The notes: generated from the sequence alone by a model not told the origin. A stretch of 7,377 nt of DNA from Proteobacteria bacterium ST_bin16 (GCA_002083595.1 MSXT01000070.1:1-7377), one strand, 5' to 3'. Positions 1 to 7,274 are shown, numbered from the stretch's first letter. Numbers and translations: made by a program.

Positions 1-1
1 G

Positions 2-238
2 AGTGTTTTTGCAGGGGAGACTTATTACTTTGGTAGACAAGGACTAGAAGCTCAATCGCATGCAAAAGCAAACGTTCGTGAATACGAAAAGACTTTGCGG
101 GAAATTCAGGTACATGCTGATTTCCATAGAAAAATGGCGTTAGAGCAAAAGGGCAAAGTAATAAATAAAGCGAAAGCTAATCAAGATCGTGACCTCACTT
201 CAAAGAGTCCAGAGAGTTCTGTGAACAAAGGCCTTTGA
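2..238 (+). CDS. C-terminal part of an unrecognised protein (5' end outside window)
   Basis: The frame starting at base 2 is open for 78 codons and ends at a TGA at 236-238; the gene must begin to the left of the window. The visible protein starts with a short stretch with several aromatic residues (FAGETYYFGRQ, residues 3-13). It continues as a strongly charged, Lys/Glu/Arg-rich segment (about residues 15-65) that would favour alpha helix or coiled coil, and ends in a polar Ser/Lys-rich tail. I recognise no family and assign no function. The DNA is visibly richer in A and T than the genes to the right, and codons such as AAA, GAA and GCT are common, which could mean transfer or simply a poorly expressed gene. 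A strong hairpin 12 bp past the stop fits the end of a transcription unit. The stop and following terminator-like hairpin support a real gene, but a chance open frame cannot be excluded. Confidence 0.5.
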   Translation, partial: SVFAGETYYFGRQGLEAQSHAKANVREYEKTLREIQVHADFHRKMALEQKGKVINKAKANQDRDLTSKSPESSVNKGL

Positions 239-250
239 GTAAGTAACGAA

Positions 251-275
251 CAACCACCGAATTTTTCGGTGGTTG
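251..275. terminator. Hairpin terminator between convergent genes
   Basis: The arms 251-261 (CAACCACCGAA) and 265-275 are perfect reverse complements, giving an 11-bp stem closed by a TTT loop. It sits 12 bp after the stop of the plus-strand partial gene and about 70 bp after the stop of the minus-strand porin gene, so it could serve both. The plus-strand continuation (GTCTTT) and the minus-strand continuation (TTCGTTACTT) are T-rich only in part, so a textbook intrinsic terminator with a clean U-run is not present on either side. The position between converging genes makes a bidirectional terminator the likeliest reading. Confidence 0.65.
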
Positions 276-284
276 GTCTTTAAG

Positions 285-307
285 ACCTGCAACAAAAAAC
301 CTGCAAC
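285..307. repeat. Short direct repeat ACCTGCAAC
   Basis: The nonamer ACCTGCAAC occurs at 285-293 and again at 299-307, separated by AAAAA, in the 107-bp spacer between the convergent genes. It may be a small duplication; no function is evident. Confidence 0.4.
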
Positions 308-345
308 ATCGATTTCCAGTCACAACGCTGATTTAAAACTGTTTC

Positions 346-1701
346 TTAGAAGGGCAGCACAAAATCCAGCGAGAACAAAATTTGATCCTTATGGCCAGCA
401 AACGGTTTGTACGCAACAGTACGATAGGCATCGACACTGTCATAGCGAATATTCGGCCGGATGGTAAGCTTCTTCAAATGATCCCAGCGAAGTTTTAACG
501 TTTTAGCCGCTTTCCAGTTCATTCCCACCGTTGCCGCGTAATAATCCGCAGGTGCAACCGTAACATTGTTGATATTTCCCGCATAGCTTACCGGTACGCC
601 ATTGACGATATTGGTTGCCGCCGCGACCCGGAATGGAGAAGGATTGCGAAATCCGTCTCTATCGCGAAACCACTCGCCACGAAACCCGATCGATAAATTT
701 TCCGTCAGATCGTAATATAGATGCGTGACCAACCCCATCCACTGGGCATCTTTGACGACATTGGCGTATTTCAGATTATTCAATAGAATGCCGTCCGCGA
801 ACCCATGCACATGATGCAAGACCAATAAGGTTCTGGGATTGATTCTGTGTTGCAGCACGAGGTTAAACATTCCCCACGATTCACTGCTGTGTGTTGATGT
901 TTCGCCGTAAGTGCCGGTGGCATTGAACGATGTGGCCTGGTTATCACTTTTCCAGGTGAAACCGGCAATTCCACTCCAGTTGCCAAGCTGTTTGTCCCAG
1001 CCGCCATCCCAGCCTCCGGTGGCGCTGCCGGTCACAGCGCTGCCCATGATCGACCAATTTTTATCGACAATATAATTGGCTTGTAAACCGGTATGCGTGA
1101 AAGGTTCGCCTGCATTAAAAGAATAAGCGCGCGTGTAAAAGAAATTGTCGGGTGCTGCAACTGTTTCAAAACCGGTAGGAGAGTAAAAATGACCTGCTCT
1201 GATATTAATGCCTTTTGTGCCAATGGGGACATGGGCTTCCAAATAAGCTTGCGGCAGCGCGATGCCGTAGGTTCTGGTGGAAGCGCAACACAAACCGAGA
1301 TCCCAGTTGCTGCGCTTTAGCGCTTCACCGGTGTTGACGTCAAAAGTGGGTACGCCAAAGGCTTGAGTAAAAACGGCATCGGTTCCGAACATGAAATCGA
1401 ACCGCCCGCCAAAATCCCATTTGTGGGTTTCGGAAACCACTTGGCGTTGAATGAACGTATTGAATTGATTCAACTGAAAACGATTGGCTTGATCGGCGAA
1501 AGCAACCGGTCCATTGAAGCCGTCTGACTGGCTTGGATTAAAGGTTGCACCGCCATTAACCCATCCGCCGACTTCCACCCGGCTGTCTTTAATAAAATTC
1601 TTTAGGTTACTTAAATTGCTGGCATGGAGTGGAGCTGGGGAAGCTGCAAATTGAAAAATACTGCTTGTCGCAGCAAGCAATAGCCATTTTGAATATTTCA
1701 T
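346..1701 (-). CDS. Outer-membrane beta-barrel porin, BBP2/OmpL-like
   Basis: This encodes a 451-residue predicted outer-membrane porin that would form a channel for small solutes; the substrate is unknown. The start chosen is the ATG at 1699-1701, because it gives a clean Sec signal peptide: MKYSK, a hydrophobic core (WLLLAATSS), and a likely cleavage after LHA at about residue 27. The frame stays open upstream, but the earlier starts give a Arg-rich leader with no export signal. The mature part has alternating amphipathic strands rich in Trp, Tyr, Asn and Gly. It carries the segment GHFYSPTGFETV...APDNFFYTRAYSFNAGEPFTHTG (about residues 170-205), which I associate with the BBP2 (OmpL-like, PF07642) porins. 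It ends in Phe (DFVLPF), the usual outer-membrane barrel assembly signal. A Cys-Cys pair lies near residues 138-139, unusual in a porin. No strong Shine-Dalgarno sequence is visible. The gene follows glgP on the same strand after 205 bp. Confidence 0.85.
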   Translation of the reverse strand: MKYSKWLLLAATSSIFQFAASPAPLHASNLSNLKNFIKDSRVEVGGWVNGGATFNPSQSDGFNGPVAFADQANRFQLNQFNTFIQRQVVSETHKWDFGGRFDFMFGTDAVFTQAFGVPTFDVNTGEALKRSNWDLGLCCASTRTYGIALPQAYLEAHVPIGTKGINIRAGHFYSPTGFETVAAPDNFFYTRAYSFNAGEPFTHTGLQANYIVDKNWSIMGSAVTGSATGGWDGGWDKQLGNWSGIAGFTWKSDNQATSFNATGTYGETSTHSSESWGMFNLVLQHRINPRTLLVLHHVHGFADGILLNNLKYANVVKDAQWMGLVTHLYYDLTENLSIGFRGEWFRDRDGFRNPSPFRVAAATNIVNGVPVSYAGNINNVTVAPADYYAATVGMNWKAAKTLKLRWDHLKKLTIRPNIRYDSVDAYRTVAYKPFAGHKDQILFSLDFVLPF

Positions 1702-1772
1702 CTTGCACTGGCGATAATAGGGGTTCATTAATGAGTTACGACGGCCTGAAAATACCGGGCGGATGATAACTG

Positions 1773-1781
1773 ATTTTACCA
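1773..1781 (-). promoter_or_regulatory. Possible extended -10 promoter of the porin gene
   Basis: Read on the minus strand this is TGGTAAAAT, an extended -10 element (TGn followed by TAAAAT, 5 of 6 matches to TATAAT). No good -35 box is visible, which is tolerable for extended -10 promoters. Transcription would begin near 1766 and give a leader of about 65 nt before the ATG at 1701. It lies downstream of the hairpin at 1833-1859, so it would let the porin be transcribed independently of glgP. This is a by-eye match only. Confidence 0.3.
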
Positions 1782-1832
1782 TTTTCATGGTGAATAGATA
1801 CCGCGAACGAGGCCACACGCCGCATTGCGGGA

Positions 1833-1859
1833 TGCTACTCCGGAGCAACCGGAGTAGCA
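1833..1859 (-). terminator. Perfect hairpin downstream of glgP
   Basis: Arms 1833-1843 (TGCTACTCCGG) and 1849-1859 are exact reverse complements, giving an 11-bp stem with a 5-nt loop, 48 bp past the glgP stop codon. On the minus strand it is followed by TCCCGCAATG, without a U-run, so it is not a standard intrinsic terminator for glgP. It could instead protect the 3' end of the transcript, act with Rho, or be a processing site. On the plus strand it is followed by CAGTTATTGTATT, a little more T-rich, but no plus-strand gene is visible to terminate. A shorter inverted repeat (GGTGAATA at 1789-1796 with TATTCACC at 1867-1874) encloses it. Confidence 0.5.
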
Positions 1860-1906
1860 GTTATTGTATTCACCAGGTGACTTCTGAGATTCCGATTCCG
1901 GCGCGG

Positions 1907-4459
1907 CTACAACCAAACCATCAAACCCATTTCCAGCGGATGCGTCAGCAGCGGGTGATGAGGGTAAATGCGGATGAAGTATTCCTGCTTGCCGCATAAT
2001 TCCGGGGTCAGTTTGAGTTCGAACAAATGCTCGCCCGAATCCTGGATGCCGGTAAATTCAAACTTGAAATGATTGAAATTGCACAGCCGCGTGGTCTTGA
2101 ACTGGCGGCAAATCAATAATTCAATAACGACATCCTCAGGCGCCAGGTTATTCAGTTTGGCGGCGATTCTGAAATTCAATGCCTCGTTAAAAGGAATGCG
2201 TTCGCAAGGCGTATCCAGACGGCGTAATGTGACGCCGTGCCATGCTTGTTTTATCCGGGCTTTCCATGCGGCGATGTTTTTTGCCCCGGTAAAATCATTT
2301 TCAGCATAAAGGGCGCCTTTGCCGCTGGCCGGACGATAAAATTTAGTGACATATTCATCGACCATGCGGGTGGCGTTATAGCTAGGCAACAGCGATATCA
2401 TCGAATGCTTGGCCATTTTCACCCAACCGGGCGAGTAGCCGAGCTTGCCATGGTTGTAATACAACGGAACCACCTGGTCTTGCAGGATTTCATACAATGC
2501 GCGGCTTTCTTCCTGGTCGCGCACAGTACCCTCCATATCCTCCGGACCGGGTTTGATCGCCCAGCCATTTTTACCGTCGTAGCCTTCTCCCCACCAGCCA
2601 TCCAGCACACTGAGATTGATCGCGCCGTTGATGCCCGCTTTCATGCCCGAGGTGCCGCTGGCCTCCAGCGGATAAATCGGATTATTCAGCCAGACATCGA
2701 CACCGGCGACCAGCCGCCGGGCGAGGCGCAAGTCGTAACCTTCGACTAACAGCAACCGCCCTTCAAATTCTGGAAAACTGGCGACTTGGCTGATGCGCCG
2801 GATTAAATCCTGCCCCGGTACATCGGCCGGATGCGCCTTACCGGCAAAAATCAGCAATACCGGGCGTTCCTGATCCAGGATAATTTTGCGCAGCCAATCG
2901 AGATTTTCGAATAACAACGTGGCGCGCTTGTAGGTGGCGAAGCGGCGCGCGAAACCCAGTGTCAGAACATTCGGGTTGATCGGGTCGACAAATTTCAGCA
3001 GCCGATCAAGATGCGCTTCAGAGCCGCGATTCCGGGCATTCTGCTCGGTGATGCGCGAGCGGATGCCGTAAAACATCTGCGATTTTAGCGATTGCCGCAC
3101 GCTCCAGAACAGATGGTCCGGTATCGCATCGATACGCGACCAATACTCGGTGTCGCACATTTTGTTGCGCCATTCGTGACCGAGATAGCGGTCGAACAGA
3201 TCGGACCATTCCTGCGCCAGAAAAGTTGGCACATGAATACCGTTGGTGACGTAGGAAATCGGATTTTCTTCCGGCTCGATCTGCGGCCACAAATCGCGGC
3301 AGATACTGGCGGACACGCCGCCGTGTATCTTGCTGACGCCGTTGTGCGTGCGTGAGCCGTGAATCGCGAGCGCCGTCATATTGAAGTCCGGACTTCCGGG
3401 TACATGACCAAGCGCCATGAATTCTTCACGCGTAATGTTCAAGCTGCGGTAGAAGCTATCAAAATAGGTTTGCATCATCTCCGCGTTGAAGTGGTCATGC
3501 CCGGCAGGCACCGCGGTATGCGTGGTAAAAACGGTATTCACTGCGACGCTTTCCAGCGCGCTGGCGAAATCAAGCCCTTGCTGCACCAGATCGTGAATGC
3601 GTTCAAGAATCATGAAGGCGGCGTGTCCTTCATTGATATGCCAGATCGTCGGTTTGATGCCGAGCGCATGCAATGCGCGCACACCGCCCATGCCGAGAAT
3701 GATTTCCTGCTCGATCCGCATGGTTCTGTCGCCGCCATAAAGATTGTGCGTGATGTAGCGGTCTTGCGGCGAGTTTTCCGGCAAATCGGTGTCGAGCAAA
3801 TAAAGCGTAACGTGGCCGATTTTCGCTTGCCATATTTTGGCCGTGACCTGGCGGTGCAGCAGCGGCACTTCAATGTGCAAGCCCGAGCCATCCGGCCGCA
3901 ATACCGGCGTGACGGGCAGGTCATCGAAGTCCGAAATGGTATAGGTGACTTGCTGGTTGCCCTTACTATCGATGGTTTGAAAGAAATACCCCTGGCGGTA
4001 CAACAGCCCGATGGCGACGAAAGGCAAATGTAAATCGCTCGCGGCTTTGCAGTGATCACCGGCGAGAATGCCCAAACCGCCGGAATAAATCGGCAGGCTT
4101 TCGTGAAAACCGAATTCAAAGCAGAAATAAGCGACTTGATCTTGCGAACTCAGCCCTCCGTTGTTCTGTAGCGCCGATGCGTCATGGTAGGAGTCGTACG
4201 TCGACAGAATGCTATTGTAGGTAGCGAGAAAAACCCGGTCTTCGGTCGCCTTCAGCAGCACAGATTCGTCCACCCGTTTCAGGAATGCCTTCGGGTTATG
4301 TCCTACCGCTTCCCATAAATACGGATCGAGCCGCGAAAACAGCGTGCGCGTGGCGCGATCCCAGCTATACCAGAGATTATTGGCTAGCTCTTCCAGACGT
4401 TTCAGGCGTGGCGGTATTTTAGGATTGACGGTGATGGTGAAGGCGGTTCGCGGAAACAT
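1907..4459 (-). CDS. glgP: Alpha-glucan (glycogen/maltodextrin) phosphorylase
   Basis: The 850-residue product is a cytoplasmic pyridoxal-phosphate enzyme that releases glucose-1-phosphate from the non-reducing ends of glycogen or maltodextrins using phosphate. It belongs to the short bacterial/archaeal branch of phosphorylases (TIGR02094 type) with a DUF3417-like N-terminal region (about residues 10-120, including NNLWYSWD). Visible conserved elements are YSGGLGILAGDH (125-136), HINEGHA (274-280), a histidine in HTAVPAGHD (314-322), GFARRFATYKR (502-512) and the PLP site EASGTSGMKAG (599-609), with the Schiff-base lysine at about 607. Residues from about 735 to the end form a probable beta-rich C-terminal domain (LNNLAPEDVVIEL), also found in longer members of this branch, so the length is normal. 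The ATG at 4457-4459 has a good AAGGAG ribosome site 7 nt upstream. It lies 117 bp after glk on the same strand; co-transcription is plausible. Glycogen and malto-oligosaccharides cannot be told apart as substrate from sequence alone. Confidence 0.93.
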   Translation of the reverse strand: MFPRTAFTITVNPKIPPRLKRLEELANNLWYSWDRATRTLFSRLDPYLWEAVGHNPKAFLKRVDESVLLKATEDRVFLATYNSILSTYDSYHDASALQNNGGLSSQDQVAYFCFEFGFHESLPIYSGGLGILAGDHCKAASDLHLPFVAIGLLYRQGYFFQTIDSKGNQQVTYTISDFDDLPVTPVLRPDGSGLHIEVPLLHRQVTAKIWQAKIGHVTLYLLDTDLPENSPQDRYITHNLYGGDRTMRIEQEIILGMGGVRALHALGIKPTIWHINEGHAAFMILERIHDLVQQGLDFASALESVAVNTVFTTHTAVPAGHDHFNAEMMQTYFDSFYRSLNITREEFMALGHVPGSPDFNMTALAIHGSRTHNGVSKIHGGVSASICRDLWPQIEPEENPISYVTNGIHVPTFLAQEWSDLFDRYLGHEWRNKMCDTEYWSRIDAIPDHLFWSVRQSLKSQMFYGIRSRITEQNARNRGSEAHLDRLLKFVDPINPNVLTLGFARRFATYKRATLLFENLDWLRKIILDQERPVLLIFAGKAHPADVPGQDLIRRISQVASFPEFEGRLLLVEGYDLRLARRLVAGVDVWLNNPIYPLEASGTSGMKAGINGAINLSVLDGWWGEGYDGKNGWAIKPGPEDMEGTVRDQEESRALYEILQDQVVPLYYNHGKLGYSPGWVKMAKHSMISLLPSYNATRMVDEYVTKFYRPASGKGALYAENDFTGAKNIAAWKARIKQAWHGVTLRRLDTPCERIPFNEALNFRIAAKLNNLAPEDVVIELLICRQFKTTRLCNFNHFKFEFTGIQDSGEHLFELKLTPELCGKQEYFIRIYPHHPLLTHPLEMGLMVWL

Positions 4460-4464
4460 GCAGG

Positions 4465-4472
4465 TTCTCCTT
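4465..4472 (-). promoter_or_regulatory. Ribosome binding site of glgP
   Basis: On the minus strand the sequence is AAGGAGAA, with the AAGGAG core ending 7 nt before the ATG at 4459. This is the clearest Shine-Dalgarno sequence among the three minus-strand genes and fixes the phosphorylase start. Confidence 0.8.
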
Positions 4473-4510
4473 GCTGAGAATGATCGTTGCTATGATACAC
4501 CCAGCACCGG

Positions 4511-4522
4511 CCAATTAATTGG
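4511..4522. promoter_or_regulatory. 12-bp perfect palindrome upstream of glgP (possible operator)
   Basis: CCAATTAATTGG is its own reverse complement and lies 52 bp upstream of the glgP start. On the minus strand it is followed, after 13 nt, by TATCAT, a 5-of-6 match to a -10 box, so the palindrome would cover the -35 area of that weak promoter. This would suit a repressor or activator site controlling phosphorylase expression. No regulator is encoded in the window and a single short palindrome can arise by chance. Confidence 0.3.
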
Positions 4523-4535
4523 ATTTGAAGACGGG

Positions 4536-4567
4536 AGTCCGCTAGCGCGGTACGTTGGATGCGGACT
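4536..4567. repeat. Weak inverted repeat after glk
   Basis: AGTCCGC (4536-4542) and GCGGACT (4561-4567) are exact reverse complements separated by 18 nt, starting 9 bp past the glk stop codon on the minus strand. A 7-bp stem with a long loop and no following U-run on the minus strand is a poor terminator. It may only slow transcription or be chance, leaving read-through from glk into glgP possible. Confidence 0.3.
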
Positions 4568-4576
4568 TTTGGGAAT

Positions 4577-5569
4577 TTACGCGCCGTTATTGAGTAAACG
4601 GAAGGCTTCCTGGCGAGCGCCCAGTAAACCGATTGCGGGGTTGGTGACGATATGCACCGGAATTTCGCGCATGAGTGCGGAAAACCGTCCTTTCGCGTGA
4701 AACGCATGCATAAAGCCGCCCGCGCTGAGTGTGTCGAGCATTTTTGGCGCGATGCCGCCCGCAATATAGACACCGCCGCGGCATAATCCAGCCAGCGCCA
4801 GATTGCCGGCATAAGCACCGTAAATCGCGGCAAATAATTCCAACGCCTGGATCGCGATGGGATGCTGTTCGGTTTGCGCCAGCGCCGTGACCGCCGCGCC
4901 GCTGTCTTCCTCCAGTTCGATGACCGGTAAGCCGGGTGTTGCTGCCTGCGTTTGCAAAAATTTAAAAATATTCGTCAATCCGGACCCGGACAACAAGCGT
5001 TCCACCGACACGTGCCCGAAGCGTTGTTGTAACCATTCGAACAAACCGGTTTGCAGCGGAGTGACCGGCGCGAAATCGATATGCCCTGCCTCGGTCGGCC
5101 ATGCAACGTAGCGATTGTTTACCGGAGTGAGCCATGCCACGCCCATTCCGGTACCAGCGCCAAGCACGACGCGCATCGCCTGCGCATGCGGTTGTCCGGT
5201 TTGCAGCGTGGTCAAATCACTGGAGGGCAGATTCTCAATGGCTAAGGCCACGGCTTCAAAATCATTGATGAGTTTGACCGCTGCAATTGAAAACTCCTGC
5301 GCGATGTTTGCGCTGCTGATCTGCCACGGTAGATTCGTCAAGGTGGCCTGTTGCGCGGCAATCGGTCCGGCTACGGCAAAACACGCTGCGGGCGGGGGCT
5401 GAGTTGTTGCTTGGCCGAGAAAATCTCGCAGAATATCGGAAAAGGTGGCAAAAGTTGCGCTGTCGTAACGTTGTGTACAGCGCTCATGTATCTGACCATC
5501 CGCTATTTCAGCCAGTTGCAGGATGGTTTTGGTGCCGCCGATGTCACCGTAGAGAAGTTGTGTATTCAT
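4577..5569 (-). CDS. glk: Glucokinase (Glk family)
   Basis: The 330-residue product is a cytoplasmic glucokinase that phosphorylates glucose with ATP to glucose-6-phosphate. It matches the proteobacterial Glk family (PF02685) rather than ROK kinases, and its length is close to the 321 residues of the E. coli enzyme. Motifs in order: the ATP phosphate-binding loop GDIGGTKT (8-15), VAGPI (66-70), LTNLPW (77-82), INDFEA (101-106) with the likely catalytic Asp103, GAGTGMGVA (138-146), TEAGHIDFAP (159-168) for sugar binding, and the second nucleotide loop VYIAGGI (267-273). The ATG at 5567-5569 is chosen because it places the GDIGGTKT motif near the N-terminus as in the family; an upstream start at 5647 would add 26 unlike residues. 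The ribosome site is weak (AGGGA about 13 nt upstream). It is the first gene of the minus-strand glk-glgP pair, which fits a glucan-degradation role, and is divergent from the ATPase gene. Confidence 0.92.
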   Translation of the reverse strand: MNTQLLYGDIGGTKTILQLAEIADGQIHERCTQRYDSATFATFSDILRDFLGQATTQPPPAACFAVAGPIAAQQATLTNLPWQISSANIAQEFSIAAVKLINDFEAVALAIENLPSSDLTTLQTGQPHAQAMRVVLGAGTGMGVAWLTPVNNRYVAWPTEAGHIDFAPVTPLQTGLFEWLQQRFGHVSVERLLSGSGLTNIFKFLQTQAATPGLPVIELEEDSGAAVTALAQTEQHPIAIQALELFAAIYGAYAGNLALAGLCRGGVYIAGGIAPKMLDTLSAGGFMHAFHAKGRFSALMREIPVHIVTNPAIGLLGARQEAFRLLNNGA

Positions 5570-5661
5570 GCGCTGGTCAATCCCTGGAATCTTCTTAAGA
5601 TGAATGGAAAAAGTGACAAGCCAGAACGATAGTATACCGCGGCGCATACGCTATGTTTTGA

Positions 5662-5689
5662 TTGCCTTTGCGATGGTTTGTCTTACAAT
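5662..5689 (+). promoter_or_regulatory. Possible sigma-70 promoter of the DUF853 ATPase gene
   Basis: TTGCCT (5662-5667, 4 of 6 to TTGACA), a 16-bp spacer and TACAAT (5684-5689, 5 of 6 to TATAAT) lie 39 bp before the ATG at 5729. Transcription would start near 5696 and give a leader of roughly 33 nt. The match was made by eye in the 159-bp divergent spacer between glk and this gene. A TATACT box at 5631-5636 on the minus strand could belong to a glk promoter but has no convincing -35. Confidence 0.35.
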
Positions 5690-5728
5690 CACGGATTCAG
5701 TACATTTTTGCGCGATGCTAAAACTTCT

Positions 5729-7249
5729 ATGACCGATCCACTGATTATCGCTAAAACCAACCAATCCGATTTAGCGCTATTGCCTGCGATGGCCACGCGC
5801 CATGGTTGCATTACCGGCGCGACCGGTACCGGCAAGACGGTGACGCTGCAGAAACTGGCGGAAAGTTTTTCCAATATCGGCGTGCCGGTATTCATGGCGG
5901 ACATCAAAGGCGATCTGACCGGTATCTGCAAACCCGGAGCCTTGTCCGCAAAAATGCAAACCCGTTTGGACATGCTGCAACTGGATGTGCCGCAATGGGA
6001 GGGCTTTCCGGTGACGTTGTGGGATGTGTTGCAGGAGAATGGTCATCCGCTGCGGGCGACGATTTCCGATATGGGGCCGCTGCTGCTGGCGCGTTTGCTG
6101 AATCTGAATGAAACGCAGGAAGGCGTGCTCACGTTGGTGTTTAAAGTGGCCGACGATCACGGTTTATTGTTGCTCGATCTGAAGGATTTGCGCGCGTTAC
6201 TGCAATTTGTCGGCGACAACGCGGATGAGTTCAAAACGCAGTACGGCAACGTGTCACCGGCCTCGATTGGCGCGATTCAGCGGGGTTTGCTGCAAATTGA
6301 GAAGCAGGGCGGCGGCAAATTCTTCGGTGAGCCGATGCTGAACATCGAAGATTTGATGCAAACCATCGACGGCAAAGGCGTGGTCAATATTCTGGCCGCC
6401 GATCAATTGCTAAACTCGCCGCGTTTGTACAGTTCCTTTTTGTTGTGGATGCTGTCCGAGCTGTACGAGAATCTGCCGGAAACCGGCGATCGCGAGCAGC
6501 CCAAATTGGTGTTCTTTTTTGACGAAGCGCATTTGTTGTTCAGTATGGCATCGCCCGCGCTGCTGGAGAAAATCGAGCAAGTCGTGCGGCTGATCCGCTC
6601 GAAAGGGGTGGGGATTTATTTCGTGACGCAGAATCCTTTCGATATTCCCGAGAAAGTCCTGAGTCAGCTGGGCAACCGCGTGCAGCATGCGTTGCGCGCG
6701 TTCACGCCGCGCGACCAGAAAGCGGTGAATGCGATTGCGGAAACCATGCGGCCCAATCCAAAATTGAACGTCAAACAAGCGATCCTCGAACTTTCCGTCG
6801 GCGAAGCGCTGGTTTCTTTCCTCGATGCCAGCGGTTCGCCCGGCATGACCGAACGCGCGATGATATTGCCGCCAGTCAGCCAGATCGGCCCGATCACGGC
6901 GGACGAGCGCAAGGAATTGATGCAATCGTCGATTGTGGCCGGTGTCTACGAGCAGGAAATCGACCGCGAAAGTGCTTTTGAGCTGCTGCAAGCGCGCAGC
7001 GGTGCGGAAAAAGCGCCCGACCATTCAGCGCAAACCACGGCGGCCGGAAGCTTGCGCAAACCGGCGGACGAGGGAATTCTGGCTGGTCTAGGCGATTTGC
7101 TGCTGGGTTCGTCCGGCAAACGCGGCGGACGGCGCGAAAGCGTGCTCGATGCTTTTGCAAAAAGCGCTGCGCGCTCGGTCGGTTCGTCGATTGCGCGCGA
7201 AATTACTCGTGGGGTGCTCGGGTCGATCTTAGGACAAAAGCGCCGTTAG
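5729..7249 (+). CDS. HerA/FtsK-like ATPase of the DUF853 (YjgR) family
   Basis: The 506-residue product closely resembles E. coli YjgR and the DUF853 (PF05872) proteins, P-loop ATPases related to HerA/FtsK translocases. The cellular role of this family is poorly defined; a DNA-related motor activity is an inference from the fold. The start MTDPLIIAKT at the ATG 5729-5731 matches the usual family N-terminus, whereas the frame remains open upstream to a TTG at 5678 that would add 17 unlike residues. Visible motifs are Walker A GATGTGKT (30-37), FMADIKGDLTG (about 55-65), Walker B LVFFFDEAH (260-268), sensor-like TQNP (300-303) and LGNRVQHALRAFTPRDQKAV (314-333), which carries candidate arginine-finger residues. 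The tail (about 450-506) is Gly/Ala/Arg-rich and ends SILGQKRR, as is common in the family. No good ribosome site precedes the ATG. It is divergent from glk and precedes a small secreted-protein gene by 39 bp. Confidence 0.9.
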   Translation: MTDPLIIAKTNQSDLALLPAMATRHGCITGATGTGKTVTLQKLAESFSNIGVPVFMADIKGDLTGICKPGALSAKMQTRLDMLQLDVPQWEGFPVTLWDVLQENGHPLRATISDMGPLLLARLLNLNETQEGVLTLVFKVADDHGLLLLDLKDLRALLQFVGDNADEFKTQYGNVSPASIGAIQRGLLQIEKQGGGKFFGEPMLNIEDLMQTIDGKGVVNILAADQLLNSPRLYSSFLLWMLSELYENLPETGDREQPKLVFFFDEAHLLFSMASPALLEKIEQVVRLIRSKGVGIYFVTQNPFDIPEKVLSQLGNRVQHALRAFTPRDQKAVNAIAETMRPNPKLNVKQAILELSVGEALVSFLDASGSPGMTERAMILPPVSQIGPITADERKELMQSSIVAGVYEQEIDRESAFELLQARSGAEKAPDHSAQTTAAGSLRKPADEGILAGLGDLLLGSSGKRGGRRESVLDAFAKSAARSVGSSIAREITRGVLGSILGQKRR

Positions 7250-7274
7250 TTTGGGGCGGTTTTGCCTGTATATT

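Noticed and set aside
1702..1848. Longer version of the porin starting from a TTG at 1848 or ATGs at 1788 and 1728
   Set aside because: The added residues are Arg-rich and remove the N-terminal placement of the signal peptide, and the TTG lies in the loop of the hairpin at 1833-1859. The ATG at 1701 gives a normal exported porin.
3359..4033. A long open frame of 224 codons on the plus strand opposite glgP, and a second of 170 codons at 2237-2749
   Set aside because: Both lie entirely antisense to a clearly identified phosphorylase gene; their predicted proteins have no recognisable domains and no ribosome sites. They are best explained as frame shadows of a codon-biased gene.
4386..4833. Possible overlapping gene across the glk-glgP junction on the minus strand
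   Set aside because: It overlaps the end of glk and the start of glgP in another frame, contains low-complexity Arg/Ser-rich sequence, and has no family resemblance.
5570..5647. N-terminal extension of glucokinase from 5647
   Set aside because: The extra 26 residues have no counterpart in the Glk family, and the GDIGGTKT motif sits near the N-terminus only with the start at 5569.
6410..7024. Minus-strand open frame of 204 codons opposite the ATPase gene
   Set aside because: It is antisense to a DUF853 gene with intact Walker motifs and has no sign of independent function.
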